DNA of 64,000 nt from Bifidobacterium cebidarum. Lineage in GTDB: Bacteria > Actinomycetota > Actinomycetes > Actinomycetales > Bifidobacteriaceae. The notes beneath the pieces are model-generated. The model was not told where the DNA came from. It was given only the letters and a program-made list of their open reading frames with translations, and made no database searches. A program made the translations under genes and the position numbers. The first letter of the stretch is position 1. Every line of letters begins with the position of its first letter. Of the stretch, positions 17,517 to 26,574 are shown in pieces. Where the stretch lies: NCBI RefSeq assembly GCF_009193305.1, contig NZ_WBVS01000001.1, positions 62,001 to 126,000 on the forward strand, read 5' to 3'.

Positions 17517-18473
17517 TCAGGCATTCTTGGCGAGTGCGGTGATGCGGGTCATGAACTCGTTGAGGAAGCGCGGCACATCGACCTGAACCGCGGCCTGCAT
17601 GGTTTTGACCGGATCGTTCATGCGCGTGTTGTCGCCGATGGTGCGGCCGCGGGTCGGGCCCTCGACGTCCACCTTCATGTTGATGGGCAGCGTGGTGACC
17701 AACGTGGGGTCGACGGCCACGCCGACGGCAAGCGGATCGTGCAGGCCGCAACCGCCCAGGTGCGGTGACGTGGTCTCGTAGGCCTTGATGTAGTAGTCGG
17801 TCATGTCTGCGAGGAAGTTGCCGGCCTTGGTACCGAGGTCGCGCCAGGTCTGGGTTTCCTTGTAGGTCAGCAGCGTCTGCAGAGTGACGTCAAGGCCGAC
17901 CATCGTGGCCGGGGCGCCGGAGCGGAACAGGTAGTCGGCGGCTTCCGGGTCCTGGGAGATGTTGGCTTCCTCCCAGCCATTCACATTGCCGCAAACGGTA
18001 AGCGCGCCACCCATGAGCACGATCTTGCCGATCTCGTCCTTGATTTCGGGGGCTTTCTTCAGGGCGGCGGCGATATTGGTCATCGGGCCGGTGGGCACGT
18101 AGATCAAGTCCTTGCCGTAGGTCTTCACCGCATCGATGATGAAGTCCACCGCGGATTCGGTTTCCGGTTCACGGTTCGAATCAGGGATGTCCACGTCGCC
18201 GATGCCGTTCTTGCCATGGATGAAGGCGGAGATGTCAAGCACTTCGAAGGAATCGGTGGTGCTGGAATGCGGCAGACCCTTGTACACCTTGACCTCAGGG
18301 TGGCCAAGCAGGTCGGTGATGGCCAGCGAGTTGCGCACGCCCTGTTCGAGCAATACGTTGCCGTAAGTGCCGGTGATGCCGATCAGCTCGACTTCCGGGC
18401 TGCCGAGTGCGTAGGAAATGGCAAGGGCGTCGTCTACACCGGTGTCAAGATCCAGAATGAGTTTCTTTGTCAT
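17517..18473 (-). CDS. Nucleoside hydrolase (inosine/uridine-preferring type)
   Basis: A 318-residue N-ribohydrolase that splits a ribonucleoside into ribose and free base. The N-terminal DLDTGVDDALAISYAL supplies the calcium-binding aspartates (family DxDPGxDDA, with a T for P), YVPTGPMTNIAAAL is the conserved TGPxTN segment, and KIVLMGGALTVCGN with EANISQDPEAA supplies the substrate-ribose contacts. It starts the minus-strand group nucleoside hydrolase, MFS carrier, guanine deaminase. Two palindromes lie upstream at 18498-18521 and 18528-18541. Base specificity is unknown; purine is suggested by guaD. Confidence 0.88.
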   Translation of the reverse strand: MTKKLILDLDTGVDDALAISYALGSPEVELIGITGTYGNVLLEQGVRNSLAITDLLGHPEVKVYKGLPHSSTTDSFEVLDISAFIHGKNGIGDVDIPDSNREPETESAVDFIIDAVKTYGKDLIYVPTGPMTNIAAALKKAPEIKDEIGKIVLMGGALTVCGNVNGWEEANISQDPEAADYLFRSGAPATMVGLDVTLQTLLTYKETQTWRDLGTKAGNFLADMTDYYIKAYETTSPHLGGCGLHDPLAVGVAVDPTLVTTLPINMKVDVEGPTRGRTIGDNTRMNDPVKTMQAAVQVDVPRFLNEFMTRITALAKNA

Positions 18474-18497
18474 GGGAGTGCCTTTCCCTGTGTTGCC

Positions 18498-18541
18498 ATC
18501 AATAGTCGATCGGCTATTGATTTACCTCGTTAATATTAACG
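18498..18541 (-). promoter_or_regulatory. Two palindromic operators upstream of the nucleoside hydrolase
   Basis: ATCAATAG at 18498-18505 and CTATTGAT at 18514-18521 form a 24-bp palindrome around a TCGATCGG core, and CGTTAATATTAACG at 18528-18541 is a perfect 14-bp palindrome. Both are 25-70 bp before the start codon and have the size of repressor sites, possibly LacI type. Confidence 0.65.
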
Positions 18542-18602
18542 GGAATATGACAAATCTCGAGAGCATGGGCGTGGCACAATCATGTGACTTGATCAACGAA
18601 AA

Positions 18603-18639
18603 GAAGCCTGGTTCCCTATGGGTATGGGAACCAGGCTTC
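18603..18639 (-). terminator. Intrinsic terminator after ileS
   Basis: A perfect 14-bp stem, GAAGCCTGGTTCCC and its complement, with a 9-base loop; on the minus strand it is followed by TTTTCGTT. Confidence 0.88.
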
Positions 18640-18687
18640 CTATCTATGATGCAGCCGCTGATGCGAAGGCACTATGCGGTTAAGCGC

Positions 18688-21600
18688 TCAGGCCTTCTTC
18701 ACTTCGACGGCGAGCTCGGCACCTTCCTTGACATCCAAGGCAGTCGCGAGCGTCTCGCGGGCGATAAGGTCCTTGAACTGCTCGACCTTGGCCACGTCGG
18801 CGGCCGGTACGGTGAGCGTCAGGGCGATACGGTCGGCGATATCCAGACCAGCGTCCTTACGGGCATCCTGCACGGCGCGGATGGCATCGCGAGCGTAGCC
18901 TTCGGCTTCCAGGTCCGGAGTCAACGCGGTGTCGAGAATCACGAAGCCACCGGTCGGCAGGGCTGCGGACACGGAAGCGGCCGCCTCGGCAGCGTTCTCC
19001 TCCTCCACGCGATTAATCAGCTCGTATTCGCCTTCAACCAGAGCCACGTCGCCGTTCGGGGTTTCCACCACCGGAGCGCCGGAGGCATCCACATGCCAAG
19101 CACCGGTCTTGGAGGCCTTGATGGCGAACTGCACCTGCTTGCCGAGGCGCGGGCCAGCGGCACGGGCGTTGACCTTGAGCTGGTGCACGATCTTCAGGCC
19201 CTGGGAGCCGGCATCTTCCATCGTGCAGAACTCGATGTCCTTCACGTTGAGCTCGGACTTCAAGACCTCAGCGTACGGCTTGACGTCATCCACATCCTCG
19301 ACCACGACGGTGAGCTTGGAAAGCGGCTGGCGCACGCGAATCTGGGAGGCCTTGCGCAGGGACAGGGTGCCGGAGACGACCTCACGCACCTTCTCCATGG
19401 CGTTGACCAGCTTCGGATCGTCGACCAGCACGCGGCCAAGTTCAGCGGCCTCGCCGGTCTTCTCGTCCACGACGAACGGCCAGTCGGCCAGATGTACGGA
19501 TTCACCACCGGTGAGGCCACGCCACACGGATTCGGCTTCCATCGGGGCGAGCGGCGCGAGCACGCGCATGAACACCTCAAGCACGGTGTACAGCGTATTG
19601 AACGCATTCTCGTCCTCATTCCAGAAGCGGTCGCGGGTGTTGCGGATGTACCAGTTGGTGAGCACGTCGATGAAGTCGGAGGCCGCATCGCAGGCATCGG
19701 AGATTGCGAACTCGTTGAGTGACTTCTCCACCTTCTCGACCAGACGACGGGTACGGGCCAGGAGGTAGCGATCCATCTCCGGCAGTCCGGCGACCTCGTC
19801 AGCGGTCAGGTGGCGGGCGTCGAAGCCCTTGCCGCCGTTGGCCGCATTAGCGTACAGCGTGAAGAAGTAGTAGGAGCTCCACACCGGCAGCATGACCTGG
19901 CGGACCGTGTCGCGGATGCCTTCGGCGGTGACAATCAGGTTGCCGCCACGCAGAATCGGCGAGGACATGAGGAACCAGCGCATGGCGTCGGAGCCGTACT
20001 TGTCGAACACGCCGTTCACATCCGGGTAGTTACGCAAGTGCTTGGACATCTTCTGGCCGTCGGAGCCGAGCACGATGCCATGGCAAATCACGTTCTTGAA
20101 GGCCGGGCGGTCGAACAGGGCGGTGGCCATGACATGCAGCAGGTAGAACCAGCCACGGGTCTGGCCAATGTATTCGACGATGTAGTCGGCCGGGAAGTGC
20201 TGTTCGAACTTCTCCTTGTTCTCGAACGGGTAGTGGAACTGCGCGAACGACATGGAGCCGGATTCGAACCAGCAGTCGAGCACATCCGGGATGCGGTGCA
20301 TCGTGGACTTGCCGGTCGGATCATCCGGGTTCGGGCGGGTCAGGTTGTCGATCCACGGACGGTGCATGTTGATGTTGCCGTCCTTGTCGCGCGGATAGTC
20401 GCCGAAGTCGTTCTTCAGCTCTTCGAGCGAGCCGTACACATCCACGCGCGGGTACTTCGGATCGTCGGAGACCCACACCGGAATCGGGGAGCCCCAGAAG
20501 CGGTTACGGGAGATGGACCAGTCACGGGCGTTGGCGAGCCACTTGCCGAACTGGCCGTCCTTCACGTTTTCCGGGATCCAGTTGATCTGCTGGTTGAGCT
20601 CCAGCAAGCGCGGCTTGATCTTGGTCACGGAAACGAACCAGGAGGAGACCGGCTTGTAGATCAGCGGGGTGGCGCAGCGCCAGCAGTGCGGGTAGGAGTG
20701 CACGTAGCTCTTCTCCTGGAAGAGGATGGCGCGCTTGTCTTCGTCGATCTGGGCGAGCGGACCGTCACCGGCACGCAGGTTCCTGAGGATCGGCAGGTTG
20801 GCGTCGAACACGAACATGCCTTCGTATTCGGGGCACTGGGAGGTGAAGCGGCAGCCGGCGTCGAGCACGTCAGTGCTCTTGATGCCCTTGGCGTTGAGCG
20901 TGTTCATATCGTCTTCGCCGTAAGGAGCCTGATGCACGAGGCCGGTACCTTCAACGGTGTCGACGTAGTCGGCAGTGAAGATCGTGTAGCCGTTCGGGCC
21001 GGGCACGTTGCCTTCGGTCTCGGCCTGCTCACCGGCGAAGTACGGGAAGACCGGCCAGTACCGGCGGCCTGCCAGCTCGGAGCCCTTAAGCTCGCGCACG
21101 ACTTCGTAGTTCTCGCCGAGTTCCTTGGTGTAGTGGCCCAGCAGGTCCTTGCCGAGGTAGAACTTCTTGCCGGCGAACTTGCCCTCGGTGGGCTGGACTT
21201 CCACGTAATCGATGTCGGCACCGACCACGATGGCGAAGTTGGTAGGCACGGTCCACGGGGTGGTGGTCCAGAAGACGGCGTAGGCATCTTCATCGCGCAG
21301 CTTGACGGCCACGGAGACGGTGGTGTCCTGACGGTCCTGGTAGACGTCGGCATCCATACGAAGCTCATGGGCGGAAAGCGGCGTGCGATCCTTCGGGCAG
21401 TACGGCAGCACGCGGTAGCCCTGGTAGGCCAGACCCTTATCGTAGAGCTGCTTGAAGGCCCACATCACGGATTCCATGTACGGGATGTTCAGGGTCTTGT
21501 AGCCGTGCTCGAAGTCCACCCAGCGGGCCTGACGGTGCACGTAGTCCTGCCACTCGTGCGTGTACTTCAGCACGGATGCGCGGCAGGCGTCGTTGAACTT

Positions 21601-21993
21601 ATCGATGCCCATCTTCTCGATCTGGTCGACCGAGTCGATGCCGAGTTCCTTCTGGGCTTCCAGCTCGGCCGGCAGACCGTGGGTGTCCCAGCCGAAGACA
21701 CGGTTGACCTTGCGGCCCTTCATGGTCTGGTAACGCGGGATCACGTCCTTGGCGTAGCCGGTCAGCAGGTGGCCGTAGTGCGGCAGACCGTTGGCAAACG
21801 GCGGGCCATCGAAGAATACGAATTCGTTCTGGCTGTGGTCGCCAGAGGGGTTGCGTTCCACGGACTTCTGGAAGGTGTCGTCCTTGTCCCAGTAGTCGAG
21901 AACGGTTTCCTCCATATGGGGGAAGCTGGGGTTCGGCGCCACGTGCGCGGTTTCGCCGCCCTCGTTCGCCTTGGGATATACGTTTTCGCTCAC
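18688..21993 (-). CDS. ileS: Isoleucyl-tRNA synthetase
   Basis: A 1101-residue class I synthetase charging tRNAIle. The HIGH-type signature appears in FANGLPHYGHLLTGYAKDVI (HYGH), the KMSKS motif as DGQKMSKHLRNYPD, and the editing domain contains WTTTPWTVPTNFAIVVG. The long form with a C-terminal extension is of the eukaryote-like type 2 (mupirocin-resistant) class found in bifidobacteria. The start is the GTG at 21993, preceded by AGGAG 7 bases upstream; the frame stays open for 55 codons into the leader, but there it overlaps the T-box element. Regulation is by the T-box leader at 21994-22328. Confidence 0.95.
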   Translation of the reverse strand: MSENVYPKANEGGETAHVAPNPSFPHMEETVLDYWDKDDTFQKSVERNPSGDHSQNEFVFFDGPPFANGLPHYGHLLTGYAKDVIPRYQTMKGRKVNRVFGWDTHGLPAELEAQKELGIDSVDQIEKMGIDKFNDACRASVLKYTHEWQDYVHRQARWVDFEHGYKTLNIPYMESVMWAFKQLYDKGLAYQGYRVLPYCPKDRTPLSAHELRMDADVYQDRQDTTVSVAVKLRDEDAYAVFWTTTPWTVPTNFAIVVGADIDYVEVQPTEGKFAGKKFYLGKDLLGHYTKELGENYEVVRELKGSELAGRRYWPVFPYFAGEQAETEGNVPGPNGYTIFTADYVDTVEGTGLVHQAPYGEDDMNTLNAKGIKSTDVLDAGCRFTSQCPEYEGMFVFDANLPILRNLRAGDGPLAQIDEDKRAILFQEKSYVHSYPHCWRCATPLIYKPVSSWFVSVTKIKPRLLELNQQINWIPENVKDGQFGKWLANARDWSISRNRFWGSPIPVWVSDDPKYPRVDVYGSLEELKNDFGDYPRDKDGNINMHRPWIDNLTRPNPDDPTGKSTMHRIPDVLDCWFESGSMSFAQFHYPFENKEKFEQHFPADYIVEYIGQTRGWFYLLHVMATALFDRPAFKNVICHGIVLGSDGQKMSKHLRNYPDVNGVFDKYGSDAMRWFLMSSPILRGGNLIVTAEGIRDTVRQVMLPVWSSYYFFTLYANAANGGKGFDARHLTADEVAGLPEMDRYLLARTRRLVEKVEKSLNEFAISDACDAASDFIDVLTNWYIRNTRDRFWNEDENAFNTLYTVLEVFMRVLAPLAPMEAESVWRGLTGGESVHLADWPFVVDEKTGEAAELGRVLVDDPKLVNAMEKVREVVSGTLSLRKASQIRVRQPLSKLTVVVEDVDDVKPYAEVLKSELNVKDIEFCTMEDAGSQGLKIVHQLKVNARAAGPRLGKQVQFAIKASKTGAWHVDASGAPVVETPNGDVALVEGEYELINRVEEENAAEAAASVSAALPTGGFVILDTALTPDLEAEGYARDAIRAVQDARKDAGLDIADRIALTLTVPAADVAKVEQFKDLIARETLATALDVKEGAELAVEVKKA

Positions 21994-22328
21994 CGTAAAT
22001 CTCCTGTTTGTACTGTGCACTGGTCCTACAGGAGCATTCGTGATGATTGTTTCGAGTGGCCGCTTCAATAGTCGCCTCGTTCCGAAACCATCACCATGAT
22101 GTTCCTGCCTACGAGGACGATGACGAGCGTTTCTTATGCGCCCGCACCGCGGTACCACCTCGCTTATCGCACCGGTTGCGCTGCTCTGAACTGTTGCATT
22201 CAGTACAGCACGGCCTGTGCGACCGCTTGTGTTCGGCTATCTCGGGCCGATCCCGTCGGGTCTACTGGGCGATTGCCGCCGTTCTTCCGAAGACTCCCCG
22301 CTGATAACGGATCACTGCCTCACAACGG
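21994..22328 (-). ncRNA. T-box leader RNA of ileS
   Basis: On the minus strand 22163-22147 reads GCGAGGTGGTACCGCGG, the T-box sequence that pairs with the free 3' end of uncharged tRNA. Upstream, around 22315-22275, are GATCCGTTATCAGCGGGGAG and CTTCGGAAGAACGG, matching the short stem I with ATC (isoleucine) specifier and the stem II/IIA/B region of actinobacterial ileS T-boxes. The distance of about 155 bases from T-box to start codon leaves room for both a terminator/antiterminator and a ribosome-site sequestering helix; I cannot decide between the two. Confidence 0.9.
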
Positions 22329-22356
22329 TGCATATCCTAACACGTCACGCGGTCAA
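22329..22356 (-). promoter_or_regulatory. Promoter of ileS leader
   Basis: On the minus strand TTGACC (22356-22351) and TATGCA (22334-22329) are 16 bp apart, placing the start point just before the T-box leader. Confidence 0.65.
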
Positions 22357-22415
22357 GTCCACAAGAATGTTCATCTAGAGACATTCGCTCACGGCTAGCC
22401 ACGAACTTACGAATA

Positions 22416-22571
22416 GTGCAGACATATTCGTACAAGTTATAGACGGTGCAGACATATTCGCATCAGTTATCGCCGATTTATAGCCATAACTAAACTATAA
22501 TGTCCGCAACCCAATAACTCGACGGATTATGTCTGCAAAATTCGCCAGTCCAACGACGGAATATGTCCGCA
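22416..22571. repeat. Hairpin-repeat cluster B (ATATGTCYGCA motif)
   Basis: GTGCAGACATATTCG occurs at 22416-22430 and 22446-22460, exactly 30 bp apart. The opposite orientation occurs as TATAATGTCCGCA ending at 22508, CGGATTATGTCTGCA at 22523-22537 and CGGAATATGTCCGCA at 22557-22571. Five copies in 156 bp could fold into several alternative stems. It lies between the ileS promoter and the end of the kinase gene at 22670. No coding frame is convincing in 22357-22669. Confidence 0.75.
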
Positions 22572-22669
22572 TTCACGTACAGTCAGTCCAATTCACTCCC
22601 GCACAGCATATAAATGGACGGGCTAGACCTGCATACGATGCATATCCGGCAATCCTTCGCGCTCATCAA

Positions 22670-23644
22670 TCACCGAAGAACACCAAACCGTTCACGAATC
22701 TGAGCGGCCGTGCCATACGAAGCCTGCGCGCCAAGCCCAGTCGCGGCGTACGCAGAAACGTACGAAGCCAACTGTGCACTATCCGCTAGAGAATGACCGG
22801 ACGCAAGCCCGGCCAAAACCGTGCCCATAAAGGCATCCCCGCAACCGGTAGTGTCGACAGCATCAACCTTTACAGGCGCAATGCGATGAATGTCATCGCC
22901 ATCGATGACCACCGAACCGTCTCCACCAAGTGTGACGACCGCTTGGCCAAAGCCGAAGTTATGCATTTGCCGCGCCACTTCGGACCAGTCCAGACCGTCC
23001 CAGTTATCGTCGTCCGGTTCGGCAATGCCCAACAGCTGTGCCATTTCATGCTCATTGACCAGCAGGATGTCCGAAGCCTCGATAAGTTCAGCAGGCAGTT
23101 CGGCAACGAATGGTGAATCGTTGAGTAGCACCACCACGCCTGCTCCATGACACATACGAGCGGCAGCAGTTACGGACTCGATTGGGCTTTCAAGGCATAA
23201 CCCCAACACGTTAGCCGAGGTCAGAGCATCACGCATTGATTCAATATAATCCACGCTGATGCACGCATTGGATCCCGAAGAATAAGCAATCGTATTCTCT
23301 CCGGCTTTGTCAACTGTGATGACCGTAGCTCCACTAGCACCTGGCACATGACGTATACAAGAGGTATTGACACCCGCCGAATTCAGTGAATCGACGAGAA
23401 AGCCTGCATTGTCATCGGAGCCGACCGCTCCAAACAGGCAGACGTCAGCACCAATGCGTGCAGCCGCAACGGATTGATTACCGGATTTGCCACCTGGCAA
23501 TATCCGTAATGGCCCAGCGTTAACTGTTTCCCCCGGATGGGGAAGACGATCAACAGTGACCGTATAGTCCGCGTTCATCGATCCGACAACGGACACAGAG
23601 CCATGGATATGGTCAAGCAGAGTAAGCGGAGTGGTTACCGACAT
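22670..23644 (-). CDS. PfkB-family sugar kinase, ribokinase-like
   Basis: A 324-residue PfkB kinase. GPLRILPGGKSGNQSVAAAR is the substrate-binding GGKxxNQ motif of ribokinases, and VDAVDTTGCGDAFMGTVLAG is the C-terminal signature with the catalytic aspartate (GCGD). Expected reaction: ATP-dependent phosphorylation of ribose or a related sugar. It is the last gene of the minus-strand nucleoside/ECF cluster, 230 bp after the MFS gene, and may have its own promoter. AAGGA lies 7 bases before ATG 23644. Three ribokinase-type domains in one locus suggest that they differ in substrate. Confidence 0.85.
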   Translation of the reverse strand: MSVTTPLTLLDHIHGSVSVVGSMNADYTVTVDRLPHPGETVNAGPLRILPGGKSGNQSVAAARIGADVCLFGAVGSDDNAGFLVDSLNSAGVNTSCIRHVPGASGATVITVDKAGENTIAYSSGSNACISVDYIESMRDALTSANVLGLCLESPIESVTAAARMCHGAGVVVLLNDSPFVAELPAELIEASDILLVNEHEMAQLLGIAEPDDDNWDGLDWSEVARQMHNFGFGQAVVTLGGDGSVVIDGDDIHRIAPVKVDAVDTTGCGDAFMGTVLAGLASGHSLADSAQLASYVSAYAATGLGAQASYGTAAQIRERFGVLR

Positions 23645-23874
23645 GAGAAATCCTTCATGTTGTTCTCAGCAAGTCGTAATTGATCGCAATCGTTCCAATC
23701 TGATTCTCGTGAATCTGATACGGTATTGCCAACCGAACCGAGGCGCGTTACAGAACAAACCGAACACATAACGAGCGGCCTACTCAGCACCGCGCCATCA
23801 GCTCCATCAAGGTAATGGCGTATCCACGTTCAGCGAGATCGTTGTCAGAACGACCGAACCCGATTTCGCGAGAA
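23645..23874 (-). other. Intergenic region between MFS carrier and ribokinase-like gene
   Basis: Two related segments, GATTCTCGTGAATCTGAT near 23702-23719 and GATTCTCGCGAAATCGG just after the MFS stop codon (minus strand), bracket this gap. No gene and no clear terminator were seen, so read-through to the kinase is possible. Confidence 0.4.
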
Positions 23875-25323
23875 TCAGGCTCTTTCGGTTTTCTCTCCTG
23901 CCAACCCGCGGTAAATCACCTTGCTGGCACAGACGAAGATAACCAAGGCACACAGCACCACACAGCCACCTACTGTGAACATGTTCGCGTAAGTGGAGGC
24001 CGAACCGGAGTCCGTGCCAGCGAGACTGCCACCGGACATCGAACCGTTTGCCATGATCTGACCAAACACCACACCACCAATGGACGAGGCAATCACCTGC
24101 ACCTGATCACGGAAGCCAAGTGCACGTCCGGTCTCTTCCGGGTAAACGGTCTGGGCCACAGTATCAACAATCGGCTGATAGACGAAAGCCTGGCCAAAGT
24201 AGTACAGGCAAGGAGCCACACCAAGTGCAAGCACAGCGCCATGAGGAATCAGGAATGCAACGGCAAGTAAGCCGCAACCGGTAGCGCCAAGCCCCACAAT
24301 GACAGAAATTTTGTTGCCGAGCTTCTTGATCAGTGGACCAGCGGTGAAGCCGACAATCGCTGCGAGAATGAAGCCCCAGACCAGCAGGTTGGAAACCTGC
24401 GAGGAATCCATACCATACACATTCTTGCCGATAGCGTTGGCACCGGCGGAGATGGTATAGGCATAGAAGTATCCGATGAACACAACAACCATCATCAGCG
24501 CGTATGCGGGCTTGGTGAGAATATCAGGAGTGATGAACGGATTCGCGGCTTTATTGATGTAAATGACGAAAGCTACAAGAGTGACGATACACGCAGTGCC
24601 CCAGAACCAATTCTTATCGGTAAAGAACATCGTGACCGAACCGGAGAACGCACCGATAAGCACCAAACCGACGATATCGACGCGAGCACCCTTGGCATGC
24701 TCGTTCGGCAGGTTCTTGAGCAGCACCGGAATGAAGAACACGGCAATAATACCCATGCCAAACAGCCAACGCCAATCAATCAGCGTCATGTATCCGCCAA
24801 GGAACACGCCCAGAGCCGCGCCGACACGGAAGATGGCCACGAAAATGCCATACCAAATCACTCGGTTGCGCTTCTCAATGTATTTCGAGACAAGCACCAG
24901 CACCAACGATCCGGACACCTGCCAGCCTGCGGACTGCAGCACGCGAGCTGCAACAACAATCCAGATATTGGCGGTGCCGAACAGACCCAGTACTGAACCG
25001 GCAACGAAGATGGACGTACCTAGTACCACCATCTTGCGCAGGGACACAAAATCGCCAAGCGCGCCATATACCACGCACACGATGCCCAGCACGATACCAG
25101 GCAGCGAGGTAATCAGCGGTGCAGTTCCTGCTTGACCAAGTTGCTCGCCGATATTGACATAAATCATGTTAAACGCCTGCTGCTGCAGAACGCCTATGGT
25201 GTAGATGATGAGGATGAGTGGCAAAGCCCTCTTCGCCATCTTGTTCATTGCGGCGAATTCCGGCGTACCTTCCTTGGGCACCGGAACGCCGTTCTCCCTT
25301 TCTTTGGTCGTAGCTTCAGCCAT
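23875..25323 (-). CDS. MFS transporter, paralogue of the 16053 carrier
   Basis: A 482-residue protein with about 14 hydrophobic segments and the loop motif YGALGDFVSLRKMVV. It closely resembles the MFS carrier at 16053-17462. Position inside the nucleoside hydrolase/kinase/ECF cluster suggests import of a nucleoside or export of the released base or another end product. It follows the alcohol dehydrogenase after 69 bp. AAAGGA lies 8 bases before ATG 25323. Confidence 0.78.
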   Translation of the reverse strand: MAEATTKERENGVPVPKEGTPEFAAMNKMAKRALPLILIIYTIGVLQQQAFNMIYVNIGEQLGQAGTAPLITSLPGIVLGIVCVVYGALGDFVSLRKMVVLGTSIFVAGSVLGLFGTANIWIVVAARVLQSAGWQVSGSLVLVLVSKYIEKRNRVIWYGIFVAIFRVGAALGVFLGGYMTLIDWRWLFGMGIIAVFFIPVLLKNLPNEHAKGARVDIVGLVLIGAFSGSVTMFFTDKNWFWGTACIVTLVAFVIYINKAANPFITPDILTKPAYALMMVVVFIGYFYAYTISAGANAIGKNVYGMDSSQVSNLLVWGFILAAIVGFTAGPLIKKLGNKISVIVGLGATGCGLLAVAFLIPHGAVLALGVAPCLYYFGQAFVYQPIVDTVAQTVYPEETGRALGFRDQVQVIASSIGGVVFGQIMANGSMSGGSLAGTDSGSASTYANMFTVGGCVVLCALVIFVCASKVIYRGLAGEKTERA

Positions 25324-25392
25324 GATATTATCCTTTCTGTTTCATGGCGGGAAGAACCCGCCGCACCGGTGATACCGGCGCACATTTTGTGG

Positions 25393-26574
25393 TTATCGGG
25401 CGGCCATCGTGTAGATGCGACGGCAATCCTCTCGGTTCAGGCGCGCAATCGAACCAATCGCATGGTCAGAACCGTTGAAGGGGATGTTGTCAAGCATGCG
25501 TTCGATTCCGTCAATAGGCAGGCCATAGTCGGCGAAGCATACCGGCATATGCAACGCTCGAAAGAATGACTCCGTGGCCTCGATACCGCGACGAATCAGA
25601 TCAAACTCATTCAAGGAATCGGCATGTAGTCCGAACACCTCTGCGGCGTATCGGGCAAATCGATGGGGATTGTACGCCGATGCCACACGCATCCACGAAC
25701 CCATGATGATTGACAAGGTTGCGCCATGCGGCGTGTCATATAAAGCACTCAGTTCATTGGCAATCAGATGGGTGGACCAATCCTGTTCTCGTCCGATTCC
25801 AAGCGTGTTGTTCTGCGCGATGGTGGAGATCCACATAATCTGGGCCCTGAGATTGTAATCGTCCAATGCCGCAAGGGAACGGGGACCCACATTTACCAGA
25901 GTGCATAAGGCTCCTTCCGCCATACGGTCGATAACGCCGATTTCGTCATCAACGCTGAAATAGCGTTCACAGATATGCGAGAACATATCGACAATGCCGC
26001 AGGCAGTGGGAAACGCAGGCACTGTGGTGCTCAATGCCGGATTCATGAAAGCAAGCGCTGGCCGAAGCACTGGATTGCTCAGCGTTAGTTTCATGTGTTC
26101 CTCATCATTATTGATAACAGCTACTTGGCTTGACTCGCTGCCCGACGCCGGGCAGGTAAGCACAACTGCGACTGGCAGCGTTGCCGTAACATGTGCCGCA
26201 CCAGTGAAGTAATCCCACACATCATGATCTTCGGTAGAACCCAATGCAATGGCCTTCGCCGAATCGATGACGCTACCTCCGCCAACCGCCACCACTGCAT
26301 CGATGCCATACTCGCGAGCCAGATCTACACCTTTTCGGACCAATGACAATCTCGGATTCGGTTTAACACCTCCTAGCTCCGTATATTCGATACCAGACAT
26401 CTGCAGACTGTGCCGAATAGATTGCAATAATCCACTGTTTTCCAGATAGTCGCCGCCATCGTGGTGAATGAGCACATGAGTGACACCAAGAGAATCAAGA
26501 CGCAAACCAATCAACGTCTCAGCATCATGTCCGAACACGAATTCGGTACCGATTTTCAAGGTGAAATCACGCAT
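25393..26574 (-). CDS. Iron-containing alcohol dehydrogenase family protein
   Basis: A 393-residue member of the group III metal-dependent alcohol dehydrogenases. The NAD(P)-binding motif VVAVGGGSVIDSAKAIALG (GGGS) lies near residue 93, TCPASGSE near 140, and the metal ligands are visible in FPTACGIVDMFSHICERYF (D and H) and in LYDTPHGATLSIIMGSWMR (H). It would reduce an aldehyde or oxidise an alcohol; BDH/YqhD-like members act on aldehydes. It overlaps the preceding HAD gene by one base (TAATG), showing translational coupling. Its role in a nucleoside locus is not obvious; disposal of an aldehyde from sugar cleavage is one option. Confidence 0.82.
   Translation of the reverse strand: MRDFTLKIGTEFVFGHDAETLIGLRLDSLGVTHVLIHHDGGDYLENSGLLQSIRHSLQMSGIEYTELGGVKPNPRLSLVRKGVDLAREYGIDAVVAVGGGSVIDSAKAIALGSTEDHDVWDYFTGAAHVTATLPVAVVLTCPASGSESSQVAVINNDEEHMKLTLSNPVLRPALAFMNPALSTTVPAFPTACGIVDMFSHICERYFSVDDEIGVIDRMAEGALCTLVNVGPRSLAALDDYNLRAQIMWISTIAQNNTLGIGREQDWSTHLIANELSALYDTPHGATLSIIMGSWMRVASAYNPHRFARYAAEVFGLHADSLNEFDLIRRGIEATESFFRALHMPVCFADYGLPIDGIERMLDNIPFNGSDHAIGSIARLNREDCRRIYTMAAR

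Noticed and set aside
19810..22071. 753-codon plus-strand frame
   Set aside because: Antisense to ileS; its composition is that of a reversed GC-rich coding strand and it has no recognisable domain.
22416..22475. Possible CRISPR repeat (two 15-bp identical words 30 bp apart)
   Set aside because: Only two direct copies with no regular unique spacers, inverse copies follow, and no cas genes are present.
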